NCBI RefSeq assembly: GCF_014201145.1
Contig: NZ_JACHDP010000001.1
Span: 6,448,001-6,512,000 of the forward strand
From: Micromonospora parathelypteridis
GTDB taxonomy: Bacteria > Actinomycetota > Actinomycetes > Mycobacteriales > Micromonosporaceae
Reading direction: 5' to 3'
Length of the DNA stretch: 64,000 bases
Shown: one piece after another, positions 33,332-41,460 of the stretch
How the letters are laid out: every line of letters starts with the position of its first letter
Position numbering within the stretch: the first letter of the stretch is position 1
Made by a program: the position numbers and the translations under genes
The notes under the pieces: generated by a model
Seen by the model: only the letters and a program-made list of their open reading frames with translations
Told to the model about the DNA's origin: nothing
Databases searched by the model: none

Positions 33332-33664
33332 TCAGCCGATGGCGCGCAGGTCGTCGGCGGCGTGCTCCACGGCCAGCAACTCGGACAGACCCGTGCGGTC
33401 CAGCAACCGCTGCAGGTGTCGGCCGACCCCGGTCAGCCGGATCGCCCCGGCGGCGCGGTGCACCACCAGCAGCGCGCTGAGCCCGGAGGAGTCGCAGAGG
33501 CTCACACCAGTCAGGTCGATCAGCACCTGCTCGTCGCCGCGCAGGTCGACCGCCGCAGCGACCAGTTCGGGCGCGGTGTCGTAGTCGAGCTCGCCAGCCA
33601 GCCGGAGTCGGACGTGCCCGGCATCGAGCCGGGTCGCCTCGATGGTCAACAACTGGTCGGACAT
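33332..33664 (-). CDS. STAS-domain anti-anti-sigma factor
   Basis: 110 residues, ATG 33664. SpoIIAA/RsbV-type STAS fold with ELDYDTAPELVAAA, VLIDLTGVSLCDSSGLSALLV; S59 in CDSSG is the conserved phosphorylatable serine. It would bind and inhibit an anti-sigma kinase when unphosphorylated. It lies divergent from a SpoIIE-type phosphatase (33849), the enzyme class that dephosphorylates such proteins, so the two very likely form a partner-switch. No RsbW-like kinase is in the window. Confidence 0.9.
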   Translation of the reverse strand: MSDQLLTIEATRLDAGHVRLRLAGELDYDTAPELVAAAVDLRGDEQVLIDLTGVSLCDSSGLSALLVVHRAAGAIRLTGVGRHLQRLLDRTGLSELLAVEHAADDLRAIG

Positions 33665-33848
33665 CCCACCATGTTCCCAGTCGGGCGAGCGACCGCAACT
33701 CGGGGGGACGGCGCGTGGCGGCGGTGCCCGCCAGCTTCGCTGAGATGCCGGTGTCCGGGTACGCGCGTAGGGTGGGCTGGAGAGTTTTGACCACAGACGC
33801 CGGTTCCGGCACGGGTTCGGGTGGACGACAAGGAGTGAGGCTCAGCTG

Positions 33849-35603
33849 GTGACTGCTTCCGACGTCAGGGACTGCGACCCGGGCGAAGGACGGCTCTCGA
33901 CGCCGAGCACGACACGGTCTCCGGCATGGTCCGCCGACCTCCCGCCCCGCCCCACCACGGCCCTGCCGCCGCCCTCCGACCGGGGTTCTGGCGCACCCGA
34001 CCTCTTCGAGGTCGTCGCGCACTTCCGTGAGGGCCTGGTGGTCTGTGACGCCACCGGCGTCGTACGGCACGTCAGCCCGGTGGCCGAGCGGTTGCTGCCC
34101 GGTGTGACACCCGGCGAGCTGCTCAGCGCGGCCGGTGTGCCCGGCCTGAGCGACGGCATCGCCGGCGGCTTCAGCTATCGCGGGCGGCGGCTCACCGCCC
34201 GCCAGGTGCCCCTCTCCGGCGCCCGCTACTGCTGGTACGTCGAGGACGTCACCGACAGCATCGGCCGCGCCGACGCGCTGCTCGCCGAACGGGCACGCTC
34301 GGCCTTCCTGGCCGTGGTCGGTGACAAGCTGGGCCACCCTCTGCACCCCGACCGGGCCGCCGCCGCGGTCGTCCGACTCGCCGTGCCGACCCTGGCCGAG
34401 GTGGCCGTGCTGGTCCTCGCCCCGCGCGCCGGTCGGGCCCGCTGGTGGCGAGCCTCGCGCGCCGACGACGAGGCGCCGATGGTGGACAGCGGCGCGTTGG
34501 CCGCCGGCGACCTGCCGGCCGCCATCGCCGACGGGCTGACCGGGGTCGAACCGCACGCGGTGGACTGGTTGGTCGAGCAGGCGGTCGACGCCGGTCTGCT
34601 GTCCGGCCTTCCCAGCACCGGAAGCGCCGCCCGGGTCGTCCCGCTGCCCGGCCGGGACGAGCCGGTCGGTGTGCTGCTGGTCGCCCGCCCCTGGTACGAC
34701 GAGGCCGACGTGGAGCTGATCCGCGCGTTCGCGGCCCGCGCCGGAGCGGCGTTGACCACCGCTCTGCTCTACCGCGACCAGGCGGAGGTCGCCGACACTC
34801 TCCAGGCCAGCCTGCTGCCGGTCGAGCCGACCGAAGCCGCAGGCGTGCAGTGGGGCACCGCGTACCGGCCGGCGCAGGCGGGACTGCGCATCGGGGGCGA
34901 CTTCTACGGCTCGCACCGGCTCGTCGACGGGGGCTCGGTGTTCTTCCTCGGCGACGTGTCGGGCAAGGGCGTCGAGGCGGCCGTCCTCACCGGCCAGTTA
35001 CGTCAGTGCCTGCAGGCGTTGCACCGACTGGAGTCGCACCCGGGGCGGCTGCTGCGGCTGCTCAACGACGCGTTGCTGGAGACGACCCAGGCGAGCGGCC
35101 TGGGCCGCTTCGCCACGATCGTGCTGGGCGTGGTCCGCCCACAGAGCGACGGGGGCCTCATCCTCACCCTGGCCGGCGGCGGGCACCTGCCGCCGCTGGT
35201 GCTGCGCGCCTCCGGCGAGGTGGAGTCGGTGCCGCTGCAGGGCATGCTGATCGGGGTGGTGCCCGACCCTCGCGTCGGCGAGGTGACCGTGCGGCTGGCG
35301 TCCGGTGAGACCTGCCTGCTCTACAGCGACGGGGTGACCGAGGCCCGAGGTGGCCGTCGCGGCGACGAGCAGTTCGGCACCGAACGACTGGTCAGCGCGG
35401 TGACCGGTTGCCAACGGATGCCGGCGCAGGCCCTGGCCGAGCGGGTCGAACAGGTCACCTGCGACTGGTTGGCGCATGGCGACCACGACGACATCGCGGT
35501 GCTGGCGCTGCGGGCGGCCGGCCCGAGCGGGCGCGGGGCGCGGCACCTGCACTCGGTGCCCGCACCGGCCGACCCCGACCAGCAGGAGGAGATCGACGCG
35601 TGA
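33849..35603 (+). CDS. PAS-GAF-SpoIIE protein phosphatase (PP2C type)
   Basis: 584 residues from GTG 33849, Shine-Dalgarno AAGGAG at 33831. After a Pro-rich head, PAS-like residues ~55-140 (LFEVVAHFREGLVVCDATGVVRHVSPVAERLL), a GAF-like middle (~160-310), and a SpoIIE PP2C domain from ~330: GGDFYG, GDVSGKGVEAAVLTG, LLRLLNDALLE, CLLYSDGVTEARGG, and DHDDIAVLAL, with all metal-binding Asp in place. It would dephosphorylate STAS antagonists such as those at 33332 and 36754. It is translationally coupled (GTGA) to the B12-binding protein that follows, which suggests that protein controls or reports to it. Confidence 0.92.
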   Translation: MTASDVRDCDPGEGRLSTPSTTRSPAWSADLPPRPTTALPPPSDRGSGAPDLFEVVAHFREGLVVCDATGVVRHVSPVAERLLPGVTPGELLSAAGVPGLSDGIAGGFSYRGRRLTARQVPLSGARYCWYVEDVTDSIGRADALLAERARSAFLAVVGDKLGHPLHPDRAAAAVVRLAVPTLAEVAVLVLAPRAGRARWWRASRADDEAPMVDSGALAAGDLPAAIADGLTGVEPHAVDWLVEQAVDAGLLSGLPSTGSAARVVPLPGRDEPVGVLLVARPWYDEADVELIRAFAARAGAALTTALLYRDQAEVADTLQASLLPVEPTEAAGVQWGTAYRPAQAGLRIGGDFYGSHRLVDGGSVFFLGDVSGKGVEAAVLTGQLRQCLQALHRLESHPGRLLRLLNDALLETTQASGLGRFATIVLGVVRPQSDGGLILTLAGGGHLPPLVLRASGEVESVPLQGMLIGVVPDPRVGEVTVRLASGETCLLYSDGVTEARGGRRGDEQFGTERLVSAVTGCQRMPAQALAERVEQVTCDWLAHGDHDDIAVLALRAAGPSGRGARHLHSVPAPADPDQQEEIDA

Positions 35604-36637
35604 CCGCCGCTACGGCCGCCGCCGACCCGACCGACGCCTACGTCGGCTATCTGGACTGCCTCGCCGACGCTGACGAGTACGCAGCGATCGACATGGCGAT
35701 CGGCCTGCTCGACGCGGGCGTACCGGCGGAGCGGGTGCTGCTCGACCTGGTCGCGCCCGCCCAGACCGAGGTGGGCGAGCGGTGGGCGCGCAACGAGTGG
35801 AGCGTCGCCCAGGAGCACGCGGCCACCCACATCAGCGAGCAGGTGGTGGCGGCGGTGGCCGCGCACGCCAACCCGCGCCCGACCGGAAGACGGGTCGTGG
35901 TCGCCTGCATGGACGGCGAGTGGCACGCGCTGCCGCCCCGGCTGGTGGCCGAGGTGCTGCGGTTGCGCGGCTGGCAGGTGACCTTCCTGGGCGCCAGCGT
36001 GCCCGCGGCGCACCTCGTGTCGTACCTGCACCGCTACGACGCCCACGCGGTCGCGTTGGCGTGCGCGCTGCCGATGCGGCTGCCGTACGCCCACCGGATG
36101 ATCGAGGCTTGCCGCCGCTCGGACGTGCCGGTGGTGGTCGGTGGGCGCGGGTTCGGGGTGGATGGTCGGTGGGCGCGTCGGCTCGGCGTGGCCTGGGCGC
36201 CCGACGCGCCCTCGGCGGCCGAGCTGATCTCCGACGAGCGGGCGCTGCGCGGGGTGCCGGCGGCGCGGCTTGCCCACCTGGCCGACGACGAGTACGCGAG
36301 TCTGGTGCGGCGTCGTGGCGAGCTCATCGACAGCGCGTTGGCGGAGCTGCTGGAGCGGGTGCCGGCGGCGCGGGCCTATACCGCGACACAGCTCGACTCG
36401 ACCGTGAGCGACCTGGGTCACATCGTGGATTTCCTGGCCGCGGCGGTCTACGTCGACGACGCCTCGTTGTTCACCGAGTTCGTCGAGTGGCTGTCGGGGA
36501 TCCTGCTGAGTCGAGGGATGCCCGCCGCGGTCGTCGCCCAGCCCTTGGAGCACTTTTCCGTCGCGCTGCGTGACTTCCCCCGGGCGGGGCGTGTGCTGGC
36601 TCTGGGGCGCGCCGCGCTGCCCGCCGTGGGCCGTTGA
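35600..36637 (+). CDS. Stand-alone cobalamin-binding, CarH-type photoreceptor-like protein
   Basis: 345 residues from GTG 35600 (GTGA overlap with the phosphatase). N-terminal helical cap with W62-x9-E72-H73 in RWARNEWSVAQEHAATH: this is the signature of the AdoCbl light sensors CarH/LitR. A B12-binding Rossmann domain follows with E107-x-H109 in MDGEWHALPP, in the position of the axial-His loop, then RGWQVTFLGASVPAAHL and VVVGGRGFG. The usual MerR DNA-binding domain is missing. The C-terminal ~115 residues are all-helical (DLGHIVDFLAAAVYVDD, FVEWLSGILLSRGMP) and look like a globin or RsbR-type sensor/output module. Likely a light- or B12-responsive regulator of the coupled phosphatase. Photochemistry is inferred. 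Confidence 0.82.
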   Translation: MTAATAAADPTDAYVGYLDCLADADEYAAIDMAIGLLDAGVPAERVLLDLVAPAQTEVGERWARNEWSVAQEHAATHISEQVVAAVAAHANPRPTGRRVVVACMDGEWHALPPRLVAEVLRLRGWQVTFLGASVPAAHLVSYLHRYDAHAVALACALPMRLPYAHRMIEACRRSDVPVVVGGRGFGVDGRWARRLGVAWAPDAPSAAELISDERALRGVPAARLAHLADDEYASLVRRRGELIDSALAELLERVPAARAYTATQLDSTVSDLGHIVDFLAAAVYVDDASLFTEFVEWLSGILLSRGMPAAVVAQPLEHFSVALRDFPRAGRVLALGRAALPAVGR

Positions 36638-36753
36638 ACGCCCACCCGACGGCCTCGTTGTCGATCACCGCGCCCTGCGGTTCGCGGGGCGCGCCTGCGT
36701 ATACTTGCCGCACTGCAAACGTCCCACCCGTGGGTGGAGCGAGGGGGAGAACG

Positions 36754-37101
36754 GTGACGTTCAGCGTCAGCTACGTCGAACGCGACGGCGGTGGCGCCTG
36801 CCTGCGGCTCGCGGGCGAGCTGGACCTGAGCACCGCCCCCGAGCTGAGCGCCGCGATCGACGGGCTCACCGCCGACGGCGAGACCCGGGTGCTGCTCGAC
36901 CTCACCGATCTCACTTTCTGCGACTCGACCGGGATGGCCGTGTTCGTTCGGGGGGACAATCAGGCGGCGGCCGCCGGAGGGTGGCTTCGGCTCACCGGCG
37001 CCAATGGCCGCGTTGAGCGGGTGTTGCGGGTGACCGGCCTCGCCGAGGTGTTGCGCTACGAACCCGAGTCGGTCGACCCCGCGTCCCGCAGTGCTTCCTG
37101 A
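36754..37101 (+). CDS. STAS-domain anti-anti-sigma factor (second)
   Basis: 115 residues from GTG 36754, GAGGGGGAG upstream. ELDLSTAPELSAAI and VLLDLTDLTFCDSTGMAVFV; S58 in CDSTG is the phosphorylation site. More similar in wording to RsbV than its neighbour at 33332. It follows the phosphatase/B12 gene pair by 116 bp, on the same strand, and is a likely substrate of that phosphatase. Confidence 0.9.
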   Translation: MTFSVSYVERDGGGACLRLAGELDLSTAPELSAAIDGLTADGETRVLLDLTDLTFCDSTGMAVFVRGDNQAAAAGGWLRLTGANGRVERVLRVTGLAEVLRYEPESVDPASRSAS

Positions 37102-37170
37102 TGGGCTAGATTTCCCCGCCAACGCGGTGACCGTCCGGTCCCGTCCCCGCCGACCCCGAGGCAGGTAGTG

Positions 37171-37617
37171 ATGGGCGCAGACAGCCCACAGCCGGTACGC
37201 ATCCTGGTGGTCGACGACGACCCGGGCGACGTGCTCATGATCGAGGAGGCGTTGGCGGACTCCGACGTCGACAAGATCATTGACGTGGTCAGTGACGGCG
37301 AGGAGGCGATGGAGTTTCTCCGCGCCGAGGGCCGCCACGAACAGGCCCGCCGGCCGGACGTGATCCTGCTCGACCTGAACATGCCGCGGATGGACGGCCG
37401 GCAGGTGCTCGGCGCGGTGAAGCAGGACGAGGATCTGCGGACCATCCCGATCGTCGTGCTGACCACGTCCAACGCCGACACCGACATCGTCGGCAGCTAC
37501 ACGCTGCAGGCCAACGCCTACGTCACCAAGCCGATCGATCTGGACGACTTCAACGACGTGGTCCGCCGCATCGACGAGTTCTTCGGCCGGGTGGTCGTGC
37601 TGCCCAAGCGGGTCTGA
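37171..37617 (+). CDS. CheY/Rcp1-like single-domain response regulator
   Basis: 148 residues from ATG 37171 (GTG 37168 is also possible). Receiver domain only: acidic pocket D15-D16-D17, phosphoacceptor D68 in LLDLNMPRMDG, T98/T99, K120 in YVTKPIDLDDF. The insert between beta-2 and alpha-2 (DVDKIIDVVSDGEEAMEFL) and the late loop are those of the Rcp1 group, often paired with phytochromes or hybrid histidine kinases. No cognate kinase here; it may receive phosphate from elsewhere. Context suggests signalling in the light/stress partner-switch. Confidence 0.9.
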   Translation: MGADSPQPVRILVVDDDPGDVLMIEEALADSDVDKIIDVVSDGEEAMEFLRAEGRHEQARRPDVILLDLNMPRMDGRQVLGAVKQDEDLRTIPIVVLTTSNADTDIVGSYTLQANAYVTKPIDLDDFNDVVRRIDEFFGRVVVLPKRV

Positions 37618-37727
37618 CGCGCGCCCCACGCGCATGCTGAACATTTTTCCCGAACCCCCTCGGTGGTCGCGGACGCGGCCGAGGATCCAGGTGGGGAAGT
37701 AACAGCAGCTGCCTGGGGGGCGACAGT

Positions 37728-38249
37728 ATGAGGTTCTCCGTCGTAGGGACCGGTTACGACCAGCGGCAGGTGGATTCCTGCCTGGACGAGTTGGGGATCC
37801 GGTTGTCCCGGCTCGCGGCGCGGGCCGAGGTCGCCGCGGGAGCGGCCCGGGAATTTGACGAGATCCGCCAGGAGGCGGCCTGGCTCAGCGGCCTCCTGCG
37901 GCGGCTGGACCTCGGCGACGCCACCGTCGGCCGGTACGGCGGGGACGCGGTGCGGCACGAGGCCGCCGAGCTGCTGGCTCAGGCCCGTGTCGCGCTGGAC
38001 GAGGCCCGCGAGGAGGCACGGCAGGTGCGGGAGCGGGCGTACGCGGAAGCCGTGCAGGCCCGGCGCGACTTCGAGGTGGCGCTGTACGCCCGTCGGCGGC
38101 GCGAGGCGCGGGTGGACGAGATCCTCAACCAGGTGACGGGGGATCAGGTGCCCGCGGACACCCCGACCGCGGCTGCCGGCGTACCGGGAACCCGGGTGGG
38201 AGTCGGCGGGCTGGACGCGGGCGCGGAGCCCCCGCCCGGCCTTCGCTGA
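37728..38249 (+). CDS. DivIVA-like coiled-coil protein
   Basis: 173 residues from ATG 37728. N-terminal VGTGYDQRQVDSCLDELGIRLSRLA is the DivIVA/GpsB-type membrane-curvature motif; a long coiled coil follows (EFDEIRQEAAWLSGLLRRL; AAELLAQARVALDEAREEARQVRERAYAEAVQARRDF, ~45-130). The tail is disordered and Gly/Pro rich. DivIVA proteins recruit cell-wall and polar growth factors. This short form is common in Micromonosporaceae. The link with the signalling genes upstream is only by proximity. Confidence 0.75.
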   Translation: MRFSVVGTGYDQRQVDSCLDELGIRLSRLAARAEVAAGAAREFDEIRQEAAWLSGLLRRLDLGDATVGRYGGDAVRHEAAELLAQARVALDEAREEARQVRERAYAEAVQARRDFEVALYARRRREARVDEILNQVTGDQVPADTPTAAAGVPGTRVGVGGLDAGAEPPPGLR

Positions 38250-38266
38250 CACCGGCGTGGACGTCC

Positions 38267-39115
38267 TCAGGCAGTGAGCGCCGCCACGACGGTGGTCGCC
38301 CGGTCCTCGTGCTGGGCGTACGCGTCGGGGAAGGCGGAGATCTGCACGGCCTGGGCGGCTGCGGTGACGCTCATGTCCTGCCAGCCCGGGATCTCGTTCA
38401 GCGCGCTGTAGAAGGCCCGTGCGGCGTACGACGGGCGCATCAGCTGGGCTACCGTCCCCCAGCCGCTGCTGGGCCTCTGCTGGAACAGCCCGACCGAGTC
38501 GTGGTCCGAGCCGCTGCCCTGGTTCGGGTAATCGAACGACTCCGGGAGGACCGCGCTGGCCAGGTTGTAGAGGTTGCTCTCCTGCATGGCGGTGGACAGT
38601 GCCACGACCAGGGCGCGGCGCGGCATCTTCATCTCCAGGCCGACATCCACGATGATCTTCGCGTTGTCCATCTGCGCCTGGTCGAGGCCGGCGACCGGTC
38701 GGGGTCGGCGTGGCTTGACCGGCTTCTTGGGTGCCTTGCGCGCGGCGGTGTGGGCGGGTGTGGGCGTGGCCGTCGGGGTGGGGAGGATCCGTGCGGGGGC
38801 GGCGTCGCGGTCCAGCGACCGGGAGGCGCGCTCCTCGGCGATGGCGGCGCGGTCAGCCACCGCCTCGGCGAGCGGCTCCACCGTGCGGGGCGTGTCGTCG
38901 CTGCCTCGGGCGGTGGCGACCGCGACGAGGCTGAGGCAGCAGGTGACGCTGGTGGCCAGGGCTACCCGGACCGGGGTCGAGCTCAGCAGGGGGCGCCGGG
39001 GCGGTTCCGGGGCGCGGTGACGGCCTATCGTCCGTTCGGTTGATGCGGCGTCGCCCGTAGGGGTGGTCGGGCGTGCGTTGGTCAGCTTCTGGTCGTTGGG
39101 GTCGTCGGGGTGCAC
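38267..39115 (-). CDS. Membrane-anchored lysozyme/transglycosylase-fold-like protein (paralog 3)
   Basis: 282 residues from GTG 39115, which is leaderless by the -10 TAACCT at 39122-39127 on the minus strand. Unlike paralogs 1 and 2 it has a ~45-residue cytoplasmic head and then an N-terminal TM (VRVALATSVTCCLSLVAVATA, ~48-68), so it is a membrane-anchored or slowly cleaved form. A long charged/Pro linker follows, then the shared domain: NAKIIVDVGLEMKMPRRALVVALSTAMQESNLYNLA, HDSVGLFQQRPSSGWGT, AAQAVQISAFPDAYAQHE. Convergent with the DivIVA-like gene by 17 bp. Confidence 0.75.
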   Translation of the reverse strand: MHPDDPNDQKLTNARPTTPTGDAASTERTIGRHRAPEPPRRPLLSSTPVRVALATSVTCCLSLVAVATARGSDDTPRTVEPLAEAVADRAAIAEERASRSLDRDAAPARILPTPTATPTPAHTAARKAPKKPVKPRRPRPVAGLDQAQMDNAKIIVDVGLEMKMPRRALVVALSTAMQESNLYNLASAVLPESFDYPNQGSGSDHDSVGLFQQRPSSGWGTVAQLMRPSYAARAFYSALNEIPGWQDMSVTAAAQAVQISAFPDAYAQHEDRATTVVAALTA

Positions 39116-39483
39116 CCGCCGAGGTTAGAGAGCTGACCGGTCGATGCCATCGGCCCGCGCGGTGGCATGCGCCACAATTTGCCCCGATCTTGCCGACTTT
39201 GAGGGGCAAAAGTGCCGTGAGCCTGACCAACCTCGCGGAACGGTCCAGACCGTTATTCCCGATTCGCCGGGTGAATACGGTCGCCAGGTCACGCCCTGAG
39301 CCGGCCTGCCGCCGATTTCCAGAGGTCAGCCGTTCGGCCAGGTGTCATCTCGACCAGGCGGCCGAGGGTGAAGGAAGATCAACTCCCATGTCGGCGACAT
39401 CGCGGTATCCCTGGACGCGGATACCGCAACATCGGCGATGCGGAGTTGATCTAGCGCCGGGTGGGCGGGCGGCGGGCTGGATC
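39116..39483. other. 368-bp region with promoter elements and palindrome
   Basis: Holds the leaderless -10 of the lysozyme-like gene (39122-39127, minus strand), an 8-bp inverted repeat TTTGCCCC/GGGGCAAA (39178-39185, 39203-39210) that may be an operator, and the palindromic repeat copy D (39377-39451). No gene supported. Confidence 0.5.
39377..39451. repeat. Palindromic dispersed repeat, copy D
   Basis: 75 bp. Outer ends GATCAACTCC and its complement GGAGTTGATC; inner arms TCGGCGACATCGCGGTATCC and GGATACCGCAACATCGGCGA, with a short loop. The most symmetrical member. It lies at the 3' end of the OsmC gene (minus strand) and could also terminate it. Confidence 0.88.
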
Positions 39484-39909
39484 TCAGTGTCGGCCGTTCT
39501 CCGCCGGCGTGACGGTCAGGCGGTGCCGGCTGGTGTCGCCGCTGGAGAACGGCCAGAGCCGATCGGCGTACTCGACCAGGTCGGCCAGCTGATCCCGGCT
39601 CAGGCCGGCCGAGGAGATCTCCGCGTGCACGTCGGCCCGGTACCGGCCGTCGTTGTCGCGCCCCAGCTTCGCCTCCGCCCGTACCTGGACGGTGTGCGCT
39701 TCGTCGGTGATTTCCCCGGCCACCTCCACCGCCGCGTGGTGCAGGCAGGAGGCGAAGGCCGCGGCCAGCAACTGTTCCGGGGTCAACCCGGTGCAGTGCG
39801 GCGCCAGCGGTGAGGCCAGCGCGGTGGAGAGCCCGCCATCGTCGGTGCGTACGTGACCGCCCTCGGCGGTCGCTGTGGCCTCACGCAGCCAGGAACTCTG
39901 ATCCGGCAT
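39484..39909 (-). CDS. OsmC/Ohr-like protein lacking the second redox Cys
   Basis: 141 residues, ATG 39909 preferred over GTG 39930 since GGGAG is well placed. The OsmC fold is clear: HCTGLTPEQLLAAAFASCLHHAAVEVAG, VQVRAEAKLGRDNDGRYRADVHAEI, LVEYADRLWPFSS. In canonical Ohr/OsmC the peroxidatic Cys lies in the AACF helix (here C55) and a second Cys is found in the C-P-Y-S turn; in this protein that Cys is Trp (LWPFSS). So dithiol peroxide chemistry may be lost or rely on another Cys (C39). Confidence 0.85.
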   Translation of the reverse strand: MPDQSSWLREATATAEGGHVRTDDGGLSTALASPLAPHCTGLTPEQLLAAAFASCLHHAAVEVAGEITDEAHTVQVRAEAKLGRDNDGRYRADVHAEISSAGLSRDQLADLVEYADRLWPFSSGDTSRHRLTVTPAENGRH

Positions 39910-39979
39910 CGCGTTTCTCCCGTCGCTCACCAGGTCGGCTACCCGGCCGCCGCCCAGCGAAACGCCGTGGACCGGACTG

Positions 39980-40927
39980 TCAGCGCTCGGAGGCCCGGTT
40001 CGACTCGTCGAGCACCGCCACCGCCTCGGTCGCCTCCGCGGCGGCCTGCTCGGTCCACGGCGACACTGCGGCCGGCCGGCGGGTCGTCGGAATCGTCATC
40101 GGCACGTACACCCGGGCGTCCACGGCCTCGGCCAGCACCAGCGCCGCGACCATGCTGGTCGGGCGCTGCGCGGGATCGTCGGCGAGGCAGGAGTGGCACA
40201 ACTCGGCCACCTCCGGGGGCAGCCCGTCGATCTCGGGCAGCGGCTCCGGCGGCTGCCGTCGGCGCACGCCGAGCAGTTCGGTGGTGCTGGCCGCGTGGTA
40301 CGGCAAACGGGCGGTGAGGCAGTAGTAGAGCAGCACGCCGAGGGCGTACATGTCGGCGGCGGGGGTGGCCGGCGCCCTCTGCAACTGCTCGGGGGCCAGG
40401 TATGCCGGGGTGCCCAACACCATCCCGGTCGGAGTCGGATCCGCCGCTCCGGCGGGGATGGCGATGCCGAAGTCGAGCACCTTCACCCCCGACGGAGTGA
40501 GCATGACGTTGGCGGGCTTGACGTCGCGGTGCACGATGCCTTCCGCGTGCGCGGCGGCCAGCGCCGCGGCGACCTCCGCGCAGACGCGTACGGAGATCCG
40601 CCAGTCCAGCGGCCCGGCCCGCAGGTGCGCGGCGAGCGTCTCACCCTCGGCCAGCTCCATCACGATGTAGGGAGCTGGGCGGCCCGACCAGGTCGAGGAG
40701 GTGCCGAAGTCGTGCACGCTCGCCACGTTCGGGTGCACCAGGCGGGCCGCCGAACGGGCCTCCGCGCGGATCCGGTCCTCCGGGCCGTCCTGATCGTCGG
40801 GGCCGGGGAGGATGAGCTTCACCGCGACCGGCCGGTCCAACACCCGGTCGTGCGCCCGCCACACCTCGGACATCCCGCCTACGCCAATGCGCTGCTCGAG
40901 CTGATACCGCCCGCCCAGTGTGCGCAT
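39980..40927 (-). CDS. Soluble Ser/Thr protein kinase
   Basis: 315 residues from ATG 40927 with GAGGAG upstream. Hanks-type domain: glycine loop GVGG (15-18), K37 in VAVKL, D135 in VHRDVKPANVML, DFG at 152-154, APE as LAPEQL. The C-terminal ~50 residues are Ala/Thr rich without a TM or sensor domain, unlike PknB-type receptors. It is a cytosolic eukaryotic-like kinase. The neighbouring OsmC and small ORF give no substrate hint. Confidence 0.93.
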   Translation of the reverse strand: MRTLGGRYQLEQRIGVGGMSEVWRAHDRVLDRPVAVKLILPGPDDQDGPEDRIRAEARSAARLVHPNVASVHDFGTSSTWSGRPAPYIVMELAEGETLAAHLRAGPLDWRISVRVCAEVAAALAAAHAEGIVHRDVKPANVMLTPSGVKVLDFGIAIPAGAADPTPTGMVLGTPAYLAPEQLQRAPATPAADMYALGVLLYYCLTARLPYHAASTTELLGVRRRQPPEPLPEIDGLPPEVAELCHSCLADDPAQRPTSMVAALVLAEAVDARVYVPMTIPTTRRPAAVSPWTEQAAAEATEAVAVLDESNRASER

Positions 40928-41116
40928 CGCGTGCTCCTCGTCCTCGCCCCGCCGGCAGCGGGTGCTCCGGTCGCGGTACCCGAGCTCCGAGCTGGGCAAA
41001 CCGACAGCGCACCGGCCCGGCGCAGCTCGCTGCGGCGCGACGACGGGTGCGGTAGCTTGCGAGCCAGAGCCGGTGTCACCGATTGTGCCGGCACCGTCAC
41101 CGCAGGGAGCGCCGCA

Positions 41117-41347
41117 ATGGGCGAGGTCACCGTACGCTTCGTCGGCGGGCCCGCGGACGGCCTGGTCCGGCTGCTCCCGGCCGGGTCGGACGGCACCCCG
41201 CCACAGCGTTGGATCATGCGGCACCCGGACGGCACCGGGCCGGTACAGCCCGGCCCCGACCACCTCTACGAACGCGACCGACCCGACGAGGCGGGCGGCT
41301 GGAGCATGCGGTTCGTGCGGACCGACGCGTACGGGGTGTCCGAGTGA
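41117..41347 (+). CDS. Small conserved protein, unknown function
   Basis: 76 residues from ATG 41117 with AGGGAG at 41104. Begins VTVRFVGGPADGLVRLLP and continues RWIMRHPDGTG and HLYERDR, ending in GGWSMRFVRTD, a compact all-beta look (barrel-like). No known motif. Divergent from the kinase, with a possible -10 TAGCTT at 41051. This type of 70-80-residue protein is frequent in actinobacteria. Confidence 0.6.
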   Translation: MGEVTVRFVGGPADGLVRLLPAGSDGTPPQRWIMRHPDGTGPVQPGPDHLYERDRPDEAGGWSMRFVRTDAYGVSE

Positions 41348-41460
41348 CGACGAGGCGGGACTGACCGGTGGTGATGTCGGCGTCGCGTCGGCCCGGCCGC
41401 ACAGCTCGCACACAGCTCTCGCAGGGGCACGGCACAGGTGTCGCGGCCACGATGGGGGGC

